64,000 nt of DNA. It comes from Tateyamaria sp947503385 (GTDB lineage: Bacteria; Pseudomonadota; Alphaproteobacteria; Rhodobacterales; Rhodobacteraceae). The position numbers were made by a program, and so were the translations under genes. The notes below the pieces were generated by a model. It saw only the letters and a program-made list of their open reading frames with translations. It had not been told where the DNA came from and ran no database searches. Position 1 is the stretch's first letter; every line of letters begins with the position of its first letter. Below are positions 42,025-51,142 of the stretch, one piece after another. The stretch spans positions 248,001-312,000 of the forward strand of contig NZ_JBNFZM010000001.1 of assembly GCF_051195235.1 (NCBI RefSeq). Reading direction: 5' to 3'.

Positions 42025-42773
42025 CCACATTGCCCCAAACCACCGAACGCAAACTCGGCCTCGTCATCGACCTCGACACCTGCGTTGGCTGCCACGCCTG
42101 CGTGATCTCGTGCAAAGGCTGGAATACCGAAAATTACGGCGCGCCCCTGTCGGACACCGACGCCTATGGCGGCGATCCGTCCGGCACCTTCCTCAACCGC
42201 GTGCACAGTTACGAGGTACAGCCCGAAGCAGGCGCGGCACAGTTGATCCACTTCCCCAAGTCCTGTCTGCATTGCGAGGACGCGCCCTGCGTCACCGTCT
42301 GCCCCACCGGGGCCAGCTACAAGCGGGTCGAAGACGGGATTGTGCTGGTCAACGAAACGGACTGCATTGGCTGCGGCCTGTGTGCATGGGCCTGCCCCTA
42401 CGGCGCGCGCGAAATGGACGCGGTCGAAAAGGTGATGAAAAAATGCACCCTCTGCGTGGACCGCATCTATAACGAAAACCTGCCCGAAGAAGACCGTGAA
42501 CCGGCCTGCGTGCGCACCTGCCCCGCGGGCGCGCGCCACTTTGGCGACTTTGCGGACCCCGACAGCAACGTGTCCAAACTGACCGCCGAGCGTGGCGGGA
42601 TGGAACTGATGCCGGAACAGGGCACCAAACCCGTCAACCGCTACCTGCCGCCACGGCCCAAGGACACGATCGAAACCGATCAGATCGACATTCTGGCCCC
42701 CTACCTCGCGCCCGTCGCCGAAGAAGCGACAGGCTTTCTCGGCTGGCTCGACAAGACATTGGAGAAGCTCTGA
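42021..42773 (+). CDS. soeB: sulfite dehydrogenase SoeB, iron-sulfur subunit
   Basis: 250 residues with four ferredoxin-like Cys groups: CVGCHACVISCK, CLHCEDAPCVTVCP, CIGCGLCAWACP and CTLCVDR with CVRTCPAG. They hold four 4Fe-4S clusters that pass electrons from SoeA to the membrane subunit. GAGGA lies seven bases before the ATG, so it can be translated on its own. Its stop overlaps the soeC ATG. Confidence 0.92.
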   Translation: MTTLPQTTERKLGLVIDLDTCVGCHACVISCKGWNTENYGAPLSDTDAYGGDPSGTFLNRVHSYEVQPEAGAAQLIHFPKSCLHCEDAPCVTVCPTGASYKRVEDGIVLVNETDCIGCGLCAWACPYGAREMDAVEKVMKKCTLCVDRIYNENLPEEDREPACVRTCPAGARHFGDFADPDSNVSKLTAERGGMELMPEQGTKPVNRYLPPRPKDTIETDQIDILAPYLAPVAEEATGFLGWLDKTLEKL

Positions 42774-43645
42774 TGCATCCCGCACCGTCCGTTATCTTCT
42801 TCACTGTCTTTTCCGGCATCGGTTTTGGTCTGCTGTTCTTTCTCGGCCTTGGCATTCCGGCCGTGACCGGCTGGACCGCCTTCGCCTTCTTTGTCATTGC
42901 CTATCTCTGCGCGGTGGGCGGTCTGATCTCCTCCACCTTTCACCTCGGCCACCCGGAACGGGCGCTCAAGGCATTCACCCAATGGCGTAGCTCGTGGCTG
43001 AGCCGCGAAGGCTGGTGCGCAGTGATTGCTCTGATCCTCATGGGGCTTTACGGCGCGGGGCTTGTGTTCTTCGGCCAACACTGGGGGTTGATCGGGTTTC
43101 TCGGCTCAGTGTTCTCGGTGCTGACCGTATTCACCACGTCGATGATCTACACTCAGCTCAAGACCATCCCACGCTGGAACACCCCCCTGACACCGGCCAT
43201 GTTCATGTCCTTCTCACTGTCGGGTGGCGCGCTGCTGGCCGGACAGACCACTTGGGCGATGGTCCTTATCGCCATTGCCGCAGCGATCCAGATCGTGCTG
43301 TGGATGCAGGGCGATGGCGCGCTGGCGGGCTCGGGCACTGACCTTGCCACCGCCACGGGGCTGGGCACGGGCGGCAGCGTCCGCGCGTTTGAGCCGCCAC
43401 ATACCGGCACGAATTACCTGCTCAAGGAATTTGCCTACACCGTGGGCCGCAAGCACAGTCAAAAGCTGCGGATCATATCAATCGGCCTGTTCGCCGTGCT
43501 GCCGGTTGTGCTGCTGCTTTTGCCATTCTCGCACTTCATCGCGCTGTTGGCTGTGGCCAGCCACGTGGCCGGCGCGCTGGCGGCCCGCTGGCTGTTCTTT
43601 GCAGAGGCCGAGCATGTGGTCGGCCTCTACTACGGCAAACGCTGA
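42773..43645 (+). CDS. soeC: sulfite dehydrogenase SoeC, DmsC-type membrane anchor
   Basis: 290 residues with eight hydrophobic segments, beginning PSVIFFTVFSGIGFGLLFFL. STFHLGHPERALKAFTQWRS and SWLSREGW are the DmsC-type quinol-site region. It anchors SoeAB at the cytoplasmic face and passes electrons to the quinone pool. Overlapping TGATG with soeB indicates coupled translation. It is the last gene of the cluster and is convergent with dapA. Confidence 0.92.
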   Translation: MHPAPSVIFFTVFSGIGFGLLFFLGLGIPAVTGWTAFAFFVIAYLCAVGGLISSTFHLGHPERALKAFTQWRSSWLSREGWCAVIALILMGLYGAGLVFFGQHWGLIGFLGSVFSVLTVFTTSMIYTQLKTIPRWNTPLTPAMFMSFSLSGGALLAGQTTWAMVLIAIAAAIQIVLWMQGDGALAGSGTDLATATGLGTGGSVRAFEPPHTGTNYLLKEFAYTVGRKHSQKLRIISIGLFAVLPVVLLLLPFSHFIALLAVASHVAGALAARWLFFAEAEHVVGLYYGKR

Positions 43646-43652
43646 AGCGTGG

Positions 43653-43672
43653 GGTGGGCAACATTGCCCACC
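43653..43672. terminator. possible terminator hairpin between soeC and dapA
   Basis: GGTGGGCA and TGCCCACC form an eight-pair stem with loop ACAT, in the 37-bp gap between the convergent stops. There is no T run on either side, so it is a weak candidate. Confidence 0.4.
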
Positions 43673-43682
43673 GCCACCTCAA

Positions 43683-44564
43683 TCAGTTCATCAGGCCTGC
43701 GTGGCGCAACCCGTCATCAACCAGCGCCTTGGTTTCGTCCGACAGGGTCGTCAGCGGCAACCGCACCTCGTCCGAACACAGACCCAGCCGTGACATCGCG
43801 TATTTCGCGCCCACCAGCCCCGGCTCGGTAAAGATCGCCTTGTGCAGCGGCATCAGCTTGTCCTGCACGCTCAGAGCAGCGCCATAATCCCCGGCAAGGC
43901 AGGCCTCCTGCATCTGGCTCAGCAGCTTGGGCGCCGCATTTGCGGTGACCGAGATGCAGCCCACACCGCCCTGTGCGTTGAACCCGTGCGCGGTGGCATC
44001 TTCGCCCGACAGCTGGATGAAATCCGCTCCGCAGGACATGCGCTGGTCGCACACCCGCGCCAGATCACCGGTCGCGTCCTTCACGCCCACGATGCGGGGC
44101 AGCTTGGCAAGCTCGCCCATGGTCGCAGGGGTCATATCCACCACGGACCGTCCGGGAATGTTGTAAATGATGATCGGGATGTCGGCACAATCATGCAGCG
44201 CCTTGAAATGCGCGATCAGGCCGCGCTGCGTCGGCTTGTTGTAATAGGGTGTGACGACCAATGCGGCATCCGCACCCACCTCGGCGGCAAACTGGACAAA
44301 GCGCATCGCCTCGACCGTGTTGTTCGACCCGGCCCCGGCAATCACCGGGATGCGGCCAGCGGCGGTTTTGACCACTGTTTCGATAACCTGCTCGTGCTCT
44401 TCGTGCGTCAGCGTCGGGCTTTCCCCGGTGGTGCCGACGGGCACAAGGCCGTGGCTGCCTTGGTCGATATGCCACTCGACCAGTTTCTTGAGGCATTCCA
44501 GATCCACAGCGCCGTCTCGAAACGGCGTGACGAGGGCAGGCATAGAACCTTTGAACATTCTCAC
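43683..44564 (-). CDS. dapA: 4-hydroxy-tetrahydrodipicolinate synthase
   Basis: 293 residues, the usual size. Class I aldolase barrel with MPALVTPFRDGAVDLECL, LVPVGTTGESPTLTHEEHE, IIIYNIPGRSVVDMTP (catalytic Tyr) and RIVGVKDATGDLARV (Schiff-base Lys). It condenses pyruvate with aspartate semialdehyde in the lysine/diaminopimelate pathway. It stands alone on the minus strand, divergent from a transglycosylase gene. Confidence 0.96.
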   Translation of the reverse strand: MRMFKGSMPALVTPFRDGAVDLECLKKLVEWHIDQGSHGLVPVGTTGESPTLTHEEHEQVIETVVKTAAGRIPVIAGAGSNNTVEAMRFVQFAAEVGADAALVVTPYYNKPTQRGLIAHFKALHDCADIPIIIYNIPGRSVVDMTPATMGELAKLPRIVGVKDATGDLARVCDQRMSCGADFIQLSGEDATAHGFNAQGGVGCISVTANAAPKLLSQMQEACLAGDYGAALSVQDKLMPLHKAIFTEPGLVGAKYAMSRLGLCSDEVRLPLTTLSDETKALVDDGLRHAGLMN

Positions 44565-44719
44565 GCTCCTAATTGGACCCCTGACCGGGGTCGTGTTTCA
44601 CATTTGGCAGGCAGAGGGCCTGGGATGATTTTTCGCCTATGCCGCAGAGGTGAGTTGAAACGTCACACCAGCGGCATATGCTCAAGGCTCTGACCACGGC
44701 CCAACAGGAAATGCAAGTG

Positions 44720-46681
44720 ATGAGCCGGTTTGCCTGCGCTCTGGCCCTCGTTTTTGTCACCGTCACAGCGGCTCTTGCAGAGCGTCCGCGACCCTTGGGC
44801 TGGGCGATGGATGCGCTGCGCGGTGGAAACTGGGATACAGCCGCCATGCTGGCCGCCCGTGACGGAGAGGCCGCGGCAGATGTCATCGAATGGCAGCGTT
44901 TGCGTGCAGGGCGCGGCAGCTATGCTGATGTCATCGCCTTTCTTGACCGCCGCCCCGACTGGCCGGGCGAGGCGCTGTTGCGCCGCCGCGCGGAACCGGT
45001 GGTCATCCGTCAGAACGACGCAGACATCCTCACGTTTTTCGCAGATCAACCGCCACAGACTCCGCGTGGTGTGCTGGCCCATGCCGATGCGCTGATCAAA
45101 GCGGGCAAAGAGGGCGATGCAGAGGCAAATCTGGTCCTTGCCTGGCGCACCATGGCAATGAACGCCACCTCCCAATCGCTGTTTCTGGCGCGGCATGAAG
45201 CGCTGCTTGCGCCGCACCATACGGCCCGTCTGGACACGATGCTGTGGGACGGCCAAGGCGGCGAGGCGCGCCGTATGTTCGGGCTTGTGTCCGACGGTCA
45301 GGTTGCATTGGCACGGGCGCGTCTTGCCCTGCAAAACCTGTCCAACGACGCTGACGCCCTGATCGAAGCGGTGCCAGAGGCCCTGTCCGAAAACGCAGGC
45401 CTTGCCCATGACCGCTTTGAATGGCGCGTGCGCAAGGGTCGTTGGGATACTGCCAAGGCACTCTTGCGCACGCGCTCCGCCTCTGCCGAAAAGCTGGGCC
45501 GCCCGCAGGCGTGGGCCAACCGTCGTAGGGCGCTTGCCCGGGACGAGATGCGCGATGGGGACGCGGCCATCGCCTATCAGCTTGCCGCCCGGCACCACCT
45601 GACCGAAGGTGCCGCCTATGCCGATCTGGAATGGCTGTCGGGCTACATCGCCCTGCGCCTGATGGATGATCCGGAATTGGCGCTGGGGCATTTTCAGAAC
45701 CACCGCGCAGCCATCGAATCCCCCATTTCGCGCGGGCGGGCGGGGTACTGGATCGGGCGGGCACATGAGGCGATGGACCAACCCGCCGATGCCGCCGCAG
45801 CCTATGCCGACGGGGCACAATTCCAGACGTCGTTCTATGGCCTGCTCGCCGCCGAACGCGCTGGACTGCCCGCCGATCCCGACCTTGACGGCGCAGAAGA
45901 CTTTGGCGACTGGCGCAGTTCTGACCTTGCCCGCCGTGATCTCTTTGAGGTGGGTCTGCTGCTGCAAGCCTCGGGAGAATTGAGCCTCGCCGAACGGTTC
46001 TGGACACATCTGGCGGAGGATCTGGACCGGACGGAAGCGGGTCAGTTAGGGCAGGCCGCGCTTGACGCAGACCAGCCGCATCTTGCCGTGATGATCGGCA
46101 AGCGTGTCGCGCGGCGCGGCATCACCCTACACGCGCCCTATTACCCGCTTCACCCGCTTGCACAGGCCGACCTGCCCATGGCGGCTGAGATGAACCTCGC
46201 CATTGCCCGTCGCGAAAGCGAATTTGATCCCGCCGTGCAATCGGGTGCGGGCGCACGCGGCCTGATGCAGATCATGCCCGCCACAGGCCGTGAGGTTGCT
46301 GAACAACTCAACCGGGGCGAGGCACATACGACCGAACGGCTGATCACTGATCCGGTCTACAATGCCGAACTTGGCGCGGCCTTCCTCAGCACGCTGGCCG
46401 GGCGTTATGACGGCAATGTGGTGCTGATGTCCGTGGCCTATAATGCCGGGCCAGGCCGGGCGGACCGGTGGATGGGTCTTTATGGCGATCCGCGCGAATT
46501 GGACGCAGATTTCGATATCGTCGACTGGATTGAACACATCCCCTTTCGCGAGACGCGCAACTACGTGATGCGCGTCACCGAAAGCCTGCCGGTCTACCGG
46601 GCGCGGCTGGGCGATGACCCGCATCCCGCCCCGTTTTCCGAAGAACTGTCAGGCGCGAGCCTGCTGCCGTTCGCGCCATAG
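44720..46681 (+). CDS. slt: soluble lytic murein transglycosylase (Slt70 type)
   Basis: 653 residues. A signal peptide (FACALALVFVTVTAALA) precedes a long alpha-superhelix of TPR-like repeats (about 40-440) and a C-terminal SLT domain (about 470-620). In that domain AIARRESEFDPAVQSGAGAR carries the catalytic Glu, followed by GLMQIMPATGREVAEQL, and YNAGPGRADRWM is a further signature. It cuts glycan strands in the periplasm. ATG 44720 is used because AGGAA stands nine bases upstream. The 3' end overlaps the convergent EamA gene by 33 bp. Confidence 0.94.
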   Translation: MSRFACALALVFVTVTAALAERPRPLGWAMDALRGGNWDTAAMLAARDGEAAADVIEWQRLRAGRGSYADVIAFLDRRPDWPGEALLRRRAEPVVIRQNDADILTFFADQPPQTPRGVLAHADALIKAGKEGDAEANLVLAWRTMAMNATSQSLFLARHEALLAPHHTARLDTMLWDGQGGEARRMFGLVSDGQVALARARLALQNLSNDADALIEAVPEALSENAGLAHDRFEWRVRKGRWDTAKALLRTRSASAEKLGRPQAWANRRRALARDEMRDGDAAIAYQLAARHHLTEGAAYADLEWLSGYIALRLMDDPELALGHFQNHRAAIESPISRGRAGYWIGRAHEAMDQPADAAAAYADGAQFQTSFYGLLAAERAGLPADPDLDGAEDFGDWRSSDLARRDLFEVGLLLQASGELSLAERFWTHLAEDLDRTEAGQLGQAALDADQPHLAVMIGKRVARRGITLHAPYYPLHPLAQADLPMAAEMNLAIARRESEFDPAVQSGAGARGLMQIMPATGREVAEQLNRGEAHTTERLITDPVYNAELGAAFLSTLAGRYDGNVVLMSVAYNAGPGRADRWMGLYGDPRELDADFDIVDWIEHIPFRETRNYVMRVTESLPVYRARLGDDPHPAPFSEELSGASLLPFAP

Positions 46682-47524
46682 GGTGAACAGCCCCGCCGCC
46701 ACGATAATGGCCGCGCCAAGCGCCACGTTCCACTGCAACGCCTCACCAAACAGCGCGATGCCGACCCCGGCGGCAAACACCATCTGGAAATAGGCAAAGG
46801 GCTGCACTGCGCTGGCCTCGGCCACCTCGTAGCATCGGATCAACAACCAGTGCCCCAGCGCGCCGGTCATGCACAACGTACCCATCCACAGCCAGTCTGG
46901 CCCGCTCATCGGTTCCCAAAACCAGATCCCCACGCCTGTCATCGCCACAGCGCCCGTTGTGCCCGTCCAGAAAAAACTGGTGGCGGTGCTGTCGCGCCGG
47001 GCCGCATATCGCGTCAGCAGGCCGTAGGTGGCGAACATCAACGCCGAGACGACCGGGATGATTGCGGCGGGGTCAAACACGCCAAGACCGGGCCGCAAAA
47101 TGAACAACACGCCGACAAAGCCGACCCCGATTGCCACCCAGCGGCGCCAGCCGACACTTTCCCCAAGGATCGGACCAGAAAGGGCCGCGACCAGTAGCGG
47201 GTAAGCCGCAAAGATCGCATGGCTTTCGACCAAGCCAAGGACGGTGAAGGCGGTCACCATGACGCAGATCTCCGCCGCCAGCAGAAAGCCGCGAAAGGCC
47301 TGCAAGACTGGCTGCTCGGTCCGCGCCGCCGCCCTGAGACCACCGGCCTTGCGCGACGCCACCGTGATGACAAAGGCGCCAAAGAACCAATATCGGATCA
47401 TCACCACCATGAAGACATTGTAGTTGTCTGCCAGATGCCGCGAGATGCCGTCCTGTGCGGCGAACACGACCGACACCGCGATCATCAACGCAATGCCTAG
47501 GCGCGTGTTGTTGCCCGCGCTCAC
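46649..47524 (-). CDS. EamA/DMT-family transporter
   Basis: 291 residues, ten helices in two EamA repeats: ALMIAVSVVFAAQDGISRHL and FTVLGLVESHAIFAAYPLLV in the first, PVVSALMFATYGLLTRYAAR and AEASAVQPFAYFQMVFAAGV in the second. The likely start is GTG 47524, whose GTGA overlaps the mnmD stop. Longer frames run into mnmD. The substrate is unknown. Confidence 0.88.
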   Translation of the reverse strand: MSAGNNTRLGIALMIAVSVVFAAQDGISRHLADNYNVFMVVMIRYWFFGAFVITVASRKAGGLRAAARTEQPVLQAFRGFLLAAEICVMVTAFTVLGLVESHAIFAAYPLLVAALSGPILGESVGWRRWVAIGVGFVGVLFILRPGLGVFDPAAIIPVVSALMFATYGLLTRYAARRDSTATSFFWTGTTGAVAMTGVGIWFWEPMSGPDWLWMGTLCMTGALGHWLLIRCYEVAEASAVQPFAYFQMVFAAGVGIALFGEALQWNVALGAAIIVAAGLFTLWRERQQARA

Positions 47525-48192
47525 CTTCGTGTCGCCTTGGTCATGTGCCGCTTGCGGCCAAAGCCCGGCACCCGTGCAACGGCAAATCCGCCAGCCTCCA
47601 GCCCGCGCCGCACGTGGCCTGCCGCTGTATAGGTGGCCGCGGTGCCACCATTTACGGTGTGGCGCCCAACCTCGGCCATCAGGCTCTGCCCCCACAACTC
47701 GGGGTTCTTTGCAGGCGAGAACCCGTCGAGGAACCACGCATCCGCCATGCCTTGCCAGTCGGGCAAGGTCGTGCGTGCGTCGCCGGTGATCAGCGTCAGC
47801 ATCACCTCTCCCAGGTCGTATTCCGGCCCCCCGGCGCGCAGCGCGCTCAGAAGGGTCGCGGCCAATGTCTCGACCTCGGGAAACGCGCGCACGGCGGTCT
47901 CCATATCCGACAGCGCCATGGGAAACGCCTCAAAGCTGGTAAAGTGCAGGCGCCCCGACACCCTCGCCTGCCGCCACGCGGACCACGTGGCCAAAAGGTT
48001 CAGGCCGGTGCCAAATCCCAGTTCCGCCACATGGAAGCCGTCGCGAAAGCGCGCAGGCAGGTCATTTCCCGTCAGGAACACGTGCCGTGTTTCATCCAGC
48101 CCGTTGTCGAGGCTAAAATACGGGTCGTCAAAACGGGTGGAAACGGGCACCCGCCCGTCGCGCCATCCCAGCGTTGTACTCTGGTCCTGCAT
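47521..48192 (-). CDS. mnmD: tRNA 5-methylaminomethyl-2-thiouridine methyltransferase MnmD
   Basis: 223 residues equal to the N-terminal methyltransferase half of E. coli MnmC: FDDPYFSLDNGLDETRHVFL, FHVAELGFGTGLNLLATW (SAM site), TSFEAFPMALSDMETAVRAF and the catalytic DAWFLDGFSPAKNPELW. It adds the methyl group in the last step of mnm5s2U at tRNA position 34. ATG 48192 was chosen (MQDQSTTLGW). It is divergent, 49 bp apart, from an FAD oxidoreductase resembling the other half of MnmC. Confidence 0.92.
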   Translation of the reverse strand: MQDQSTTLGWRDGRVPVSTRFDDPYFSLDNGLDETRHVFLTGNDLPARFRDGFHVAELGFGTGLNLLATWSAWRQARVSGRLHFTSFEAFPMALSDMETAVRAFPEVETLAATLLSALRAGGPEYDLGEVMLTLITGDARTTLPDWQGMADAWFLDGFSPAKNPELWGQSLMAEVGRHTVNGGTAATYTAAGHVRRGLEAGGFAVARVPGFGRKRHMTKATRR

Positions 48193-48241
48193 GTGGCGTC
48201 CTTGTAAGAGGTCGCGGCATCCTTGGCGAAAGGAACGGGGC

Positions 48242-49279
48242 TTGGCAACGGCAGACATCACAGTGCGCGGCGCGGGCATATTCGGCCTGTCTATCGCGTG
48301 GACCTGCGTGCAGCGCGGCGCGCGCGTGCAGGTGGTCGACCCGAACGGCCCCGCCGCCGGGGCCAGTGGCGGGATCGTCGGCGCACTTGCCCCACACGTG
48401 CCTGAGAACTGGAACCCCAAAAAGCAGTTCCAACTCGAAAGCCTGCTGATGGCCAAAGCGTTCTGGGCAGAGGTGGCAAAGGTCGGTGGCCACGCGCCCG
48501 GCTATGTCCGTTCGGGGCGTGTGCAACCGGTTGCAGACGCACGCGCGCTGGAGTTGGCCAAGGGTCGCCGCGCCGGGGCTGCGGCGCTGTGGGACGGGCA
48601 CGCCTCGTGGACGGTGCGGCCCATCGAAAACAGCCCTTGGGGTCTGCACAGCGGCACCGGGTTCGAGGTGTTCGATACGCTCAGCGCCCATGTCCATCCC
48701 CGTCAAGCGTGCACAGCCCTTGTCGCCGCTTTGGCGGCGCACAGTGTTGCGGTTGTCGCAGAGGCCCCGGATCAGGGCATCATCCTACATGCCACCGGAG
48801 TGGCGGGGCTGGAGGCGCTGAACGCTTCGCACACGCGTATGGTCGGCGCGGGCATCAAGGGGCAAGCGGTGCTGCTGGATCACGCAGCACCCAACGCTCC
48901 GCAGCTTTTTGTCGACGGCTTGCACATTATCCCGCACGCGGATGGGACAACCGCCATCGGCTCCACCACCGAGCGTGACTTTGACACAGCAACCGGCACT
49001 GATGCGCAACTGGATGCCATATTGGATCAGGCGCGCGATCTGGTTCCCGTCTTGCGCGATGCGCCTGTGCGCGCCCGCTGGGCCGGGGTGCGACCGCGTA
49101 GCCGCAGCCGCGCACCCATGTTGGGGCCGTGGCCGGATCGGCCCGGGCATATGATTGCCAATGGCGGGTTCAAGATCGGATTTGGCATGGCACCAAAGGT
49201 GGCAGAGGTCATGGCCGATCTGATGCTGGACGGGCACAACGCCATCCCACCGGGGTTCGAGGTCGCGGCGTCGCTCTAG
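48242..49279 (+). CDS. FAD-dependent oxidoreductase, MnmC C-terminal-like
   Basis: 345 residues of the D-amino acid oxidase/glycine oxidase family: dinucleotide site ITVRGAGIFGLSIAWTCVQR, GAALWDGHASWTVRPIENSP, then GIILHATGVAGLEALN, IPHADGTTAIGSTTERDFDT and VRARWAGVRPRSRSRAPMLG. That last part is like MnmC(o), which removes carboxymethyl from cmnm5s2U. The position beside mnmD supports this, but other amine oxidations remain possible. The start TTG 48242 has AAAGGAAC upstream; no ATG fits. Its stop shares CTAG with the convergent dehydratase gene. Confidence 0.82.
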   Translation: MATADITVRGAGIFGLSIAWTCVQRGARVQVVDPNGPAAGASGGIVGALAPHVPENWNPKKQFQLESLLMAKAFWAEVAKVGGHAPGYVRSGRVQPVADARALELAKGRRAGAAALWDGHASWTVRPIENSPWGLHSGTGFEVFDTLSAHVHPRQACTALVAALAAHSVAVVAEAPDQGIILHATGVAGLEALNASHTRMVGAGIKGQAVLLDHAAPNAPQLFVDGLHIIPHADGTTAIGSTTERDFDTATGTDAQLDAILDQARDLVPVLRDAPVRARWAGVRPRSRSRAPMLGPWPDRPGHMIANGGFKIGFGMAPKVAEVMADLMLDGHNAIPPGFEVAASL

Positions 49280-50067
49280 GCTTCCGCCTCCATCACTAGG
49301 CGGCCATCTGGTGCCGCAATCCACATCCGCGTGCTGTCCCGACACAGTACCGCCTGCGCGTGATGCGTCAGGGGGCTTTTGCCGCGAAACGTAAAACGGC
49401 CAAGCGGCCCCAGCTCGCGTTCGGCCTTGAGCATCAGCAACTGCGCCAGAAGCGGCCCATGCACCACCAAACCGTCATACCCCTCAACGTCACGGGCATA
49501 GGTTTCGTCATAGTGAATGCGATGCCCGTTGAACGTCAGGGCCGAATAGCGGAACAGAAGGGTACTGTCGAAGCTGACGATGTCCCCATTGATGCCTGGC
49601 GCCATTGGCACGGGCGGTTGCGCCGCGTCCGGGTCGGCGTCCGGACGATAGACGAGGTCCTGCCATTCCGTCACGCACAAGCGCTCGTCCTGCCAAATCT
49701 CGTGCCGCAGTGTGACAAAGGCGAGCGGCCCGCTGCGCCCGGTCTTGTGCTGCGCCGCCTCGCATATGCTTCGTTTTTCCGCCGCCTGACCCAGCCTTAC
49801 CGGATGATCAAACTGCAATTTCCCGCCCGCCCACATCCGCCGGGGCAAGCCCATGTCAGGGATCAGACCGCCCACCTTGGGATGCCCGTCGCGACCAAGG
49901 ACCTCGGGCGGTTCGGCAATCCAGAAATACAGGTGGTGAAAAAAGGGCGGCAGCGCATCGCCCGTGCGCAACCTGTTCGGCGCACCCAAGGTCGCCAGCA
50001 TCGCATTGGCACGCGCGGGGTCCAAGAGATCGCTTTGACGGTGTTCGGAAGGTACGGCATCCTGCAT
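49276..50067 (-). CDS. MaoC/FAS1-like hot-dog dehydratase
   Basis: 263 residues in two hot-dog domains, the N-terminal FAS1-like half (about 1-140, DALPPFFHHLYFWIAEPPEV) and a C-terminal MaoC-type half in which GHRIHYDETYARDVEGYDGL holds the Asp/His pair. It resembles mesaconyl-C4-CoA hydratase and itaconyl-CoA hydratase-type enzymes, adding or removing water from an acyl-CoA. The substrate is uncertain. The start at 50067 is 29 bp from the divergent VOC gene. Confidence 0.8.
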   Translation of the reverse strand: MQDAVPSEHRQSDLLDPARANAMLATLGAPNRLRTGDALPPFFHHLYFWIAEPPEVLGRDGHPKVGGLIPDMGLPRRMWAGGKLQFDHPVRLGQAAEKRSICEAAQHKTGRSGPLAFVTLRHEIWQDERLCVTEWQDLVYRPDADPDAAQPPVPMAPGINGDIVSFDSTLLFRYSALTFNGHRIHYDETYARDVEGYDGLVVHGPLLAQLLMLKAERELGPLGRFTFRGKSPLTHHAQAVLCRDSTRMWIAAPDGRLVMEAEA

Positions 50068-50096
50068 CGACACGCATTTGACAGGACTTTGAGGAC

Positions 50097-50528
50097 ATGA
50101 ACCAGCCCCGATTGACCCAAATTGACCATCTGGTGCTGACCGTGTCAGACATCGACACAACCATCGCATTTTACAGGGACGTTCTGGGCATGGAACATGC
50201 GCCCTTTGTTGTGGCCGATGGCAGCACGCGCCACGCTTTGCGCTTTGGTCCGCACAAGATCAACCTGCACCTTGCGGGCGCAGAATTTGACCCAAAGGCG
50301 CGCGCGCCGTCACCGGGTACCGCCGACCTATGTCTGTTGACCGATGCCGATCTGGACAAGTGGCAGGCGCATTTCGCCGCCACGCACACCCGAATCGAGG
50401 AAGGACCGGTGCCCCGCAGCGGCGCGACGGGGCCGATCACGTCGCTTTATGTCCGGGACCCGGACGGCAATCTGATCGAAATCAGTGTGCCGCAGCCCGT
50501 TGCACCGCCTCGCGCAGACCGGTCATAA
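50097..50528 (+). CDS. VOC-family (glyoxalase-like) protein
   Basis: 143 residues: two beta-alpha-beta-beta-beta modules with IDHLVLTVSDIDTTIAFYRD, RHALRFGPHKINLHLAG and SLYVRDPDGNLIEISVP. A His and a Glu at the expected metal positions (IDHLV and NLIEIS) suggest a metal site. Members include glyoxalases, dioxygenases and epimerases; the substrate is unknown. Its 3' end overlaps the convergent flavin reductase gene by 47 bp. Confidence 0.88.
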   Translation: MNQPRLTQIDHLVLTVSDIDTTIAFYRDVLGMEHAPFVVADGSTRHALRFGPHKINLHLAGAEFDPKARAPSPGTADLCLLTDADLDKWQAHFAATHTRIEEGPVPRSGATGPITSLYVRDPDGNLIEISVPQPVAPPRADRS

Positions 50529-51033
50529 GAGCCGTCAGGTCTTTGATGTATTGCTCGCCCTGCAACATGCCGTCCTCATCAAACTGAGTGGAAGAGGCGG
50601 CCAGATGCACTTCGGGACCCATCATCAAATGCGGACGGAACGGCACCAGATAGGCACGCAGGAGCATCTGGGCGCGCTCGCCGCCCGCGCGGCCTGCCGC
50701 CGCTGACATCACCGCAACCGGCTTGCCGGCCCATGGCGTGCCCGGTACCCTGCTGACCCAGTCCAGTGCATTCTTGAGCACGCCTGACGGTCCTTTGTTG
50801 TATTCGGGCGTCGACAGCAGCACGGCGTCAGCTTCGGCGATCTGGGCCGCAATGCGTTCAGCCGCGGCAGGCACACCTTCGGCCTCTTCGAGATCGCCGT
50901 CATATAGCGGCATTTGCAGGTCCGCCTCCACATAGGTGCAGTCGCCGTACAGGCGCGCCGCTTCGCGCAGCAGTTTACGGTTGGTCGATCCGGCCCGCAG
51001 CGCACCGGAGATACCCAATAAAGTTGTCGTCAT
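50482..51033 (-). CDS. NADPH-dependent FMN reductase family protein
   Basis: 183 residues, flavodoxin-like fold: LLGISGALRAGSTNRKLL (FMN phosphate loop) and LLSTPEYNKGPSGVLKNALD, the signature of the ChrR/YieF/EmoB group. Such enzymes reduce flavins, quinones or chromate. ATG 51033 (MTTTLLG) was chosen. Neighbours do not define the role. Confidence 0.9.
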   Translation of the reverse strand: MTTTLLGISGALRAGSTNRKLLREAARLYGDCTYVEADLQMPLYDGDLEEAEGVPAAAERIAAQIAEADAVLLSTPEYNKGPSGVLKNALDWVSRVPGTPWAGKPVAVMSAAAGRAGGERAQMLLRAYLVPFRPHLMMGPEVHLAASSTQFDEDGMLQGEQYIKDLTALMTGLREAVQRAAAH

Positions 51034-51088
51034 ACCAAAATTCCCCTGATCTGGGTTCACATTGACCAAGTCATCGCACATGGCAATA

Positions 51089-51116
51089 GGCCCCAACGCG
51101 CGCGCCGGGGCCTTTT
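51089..51116 (+). terminator. hairpin with T run between two minus-strand genes
   Basis: GGCCCC (51089-51094) and GGGGCC (51107-51112) can pair, and TTTT follows on the plus strand. No plus-strand gene ends close by (the VOC gene ends 560 bp upstream), so it may end read-through antisense RNA or act weakly for the OmpA gene on the minus strand. Confidence 0.4.
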
Positions 51117-51142
51117 GTGTACATGCGTGAATTTTTGATCGT

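Noticed and set aside
44663..46009. 448-codon minus-strand frame over the Slt gene
   Set aside because: Antisense to an enzyme with clear domains; Cys, Gln and His use is abnormal.
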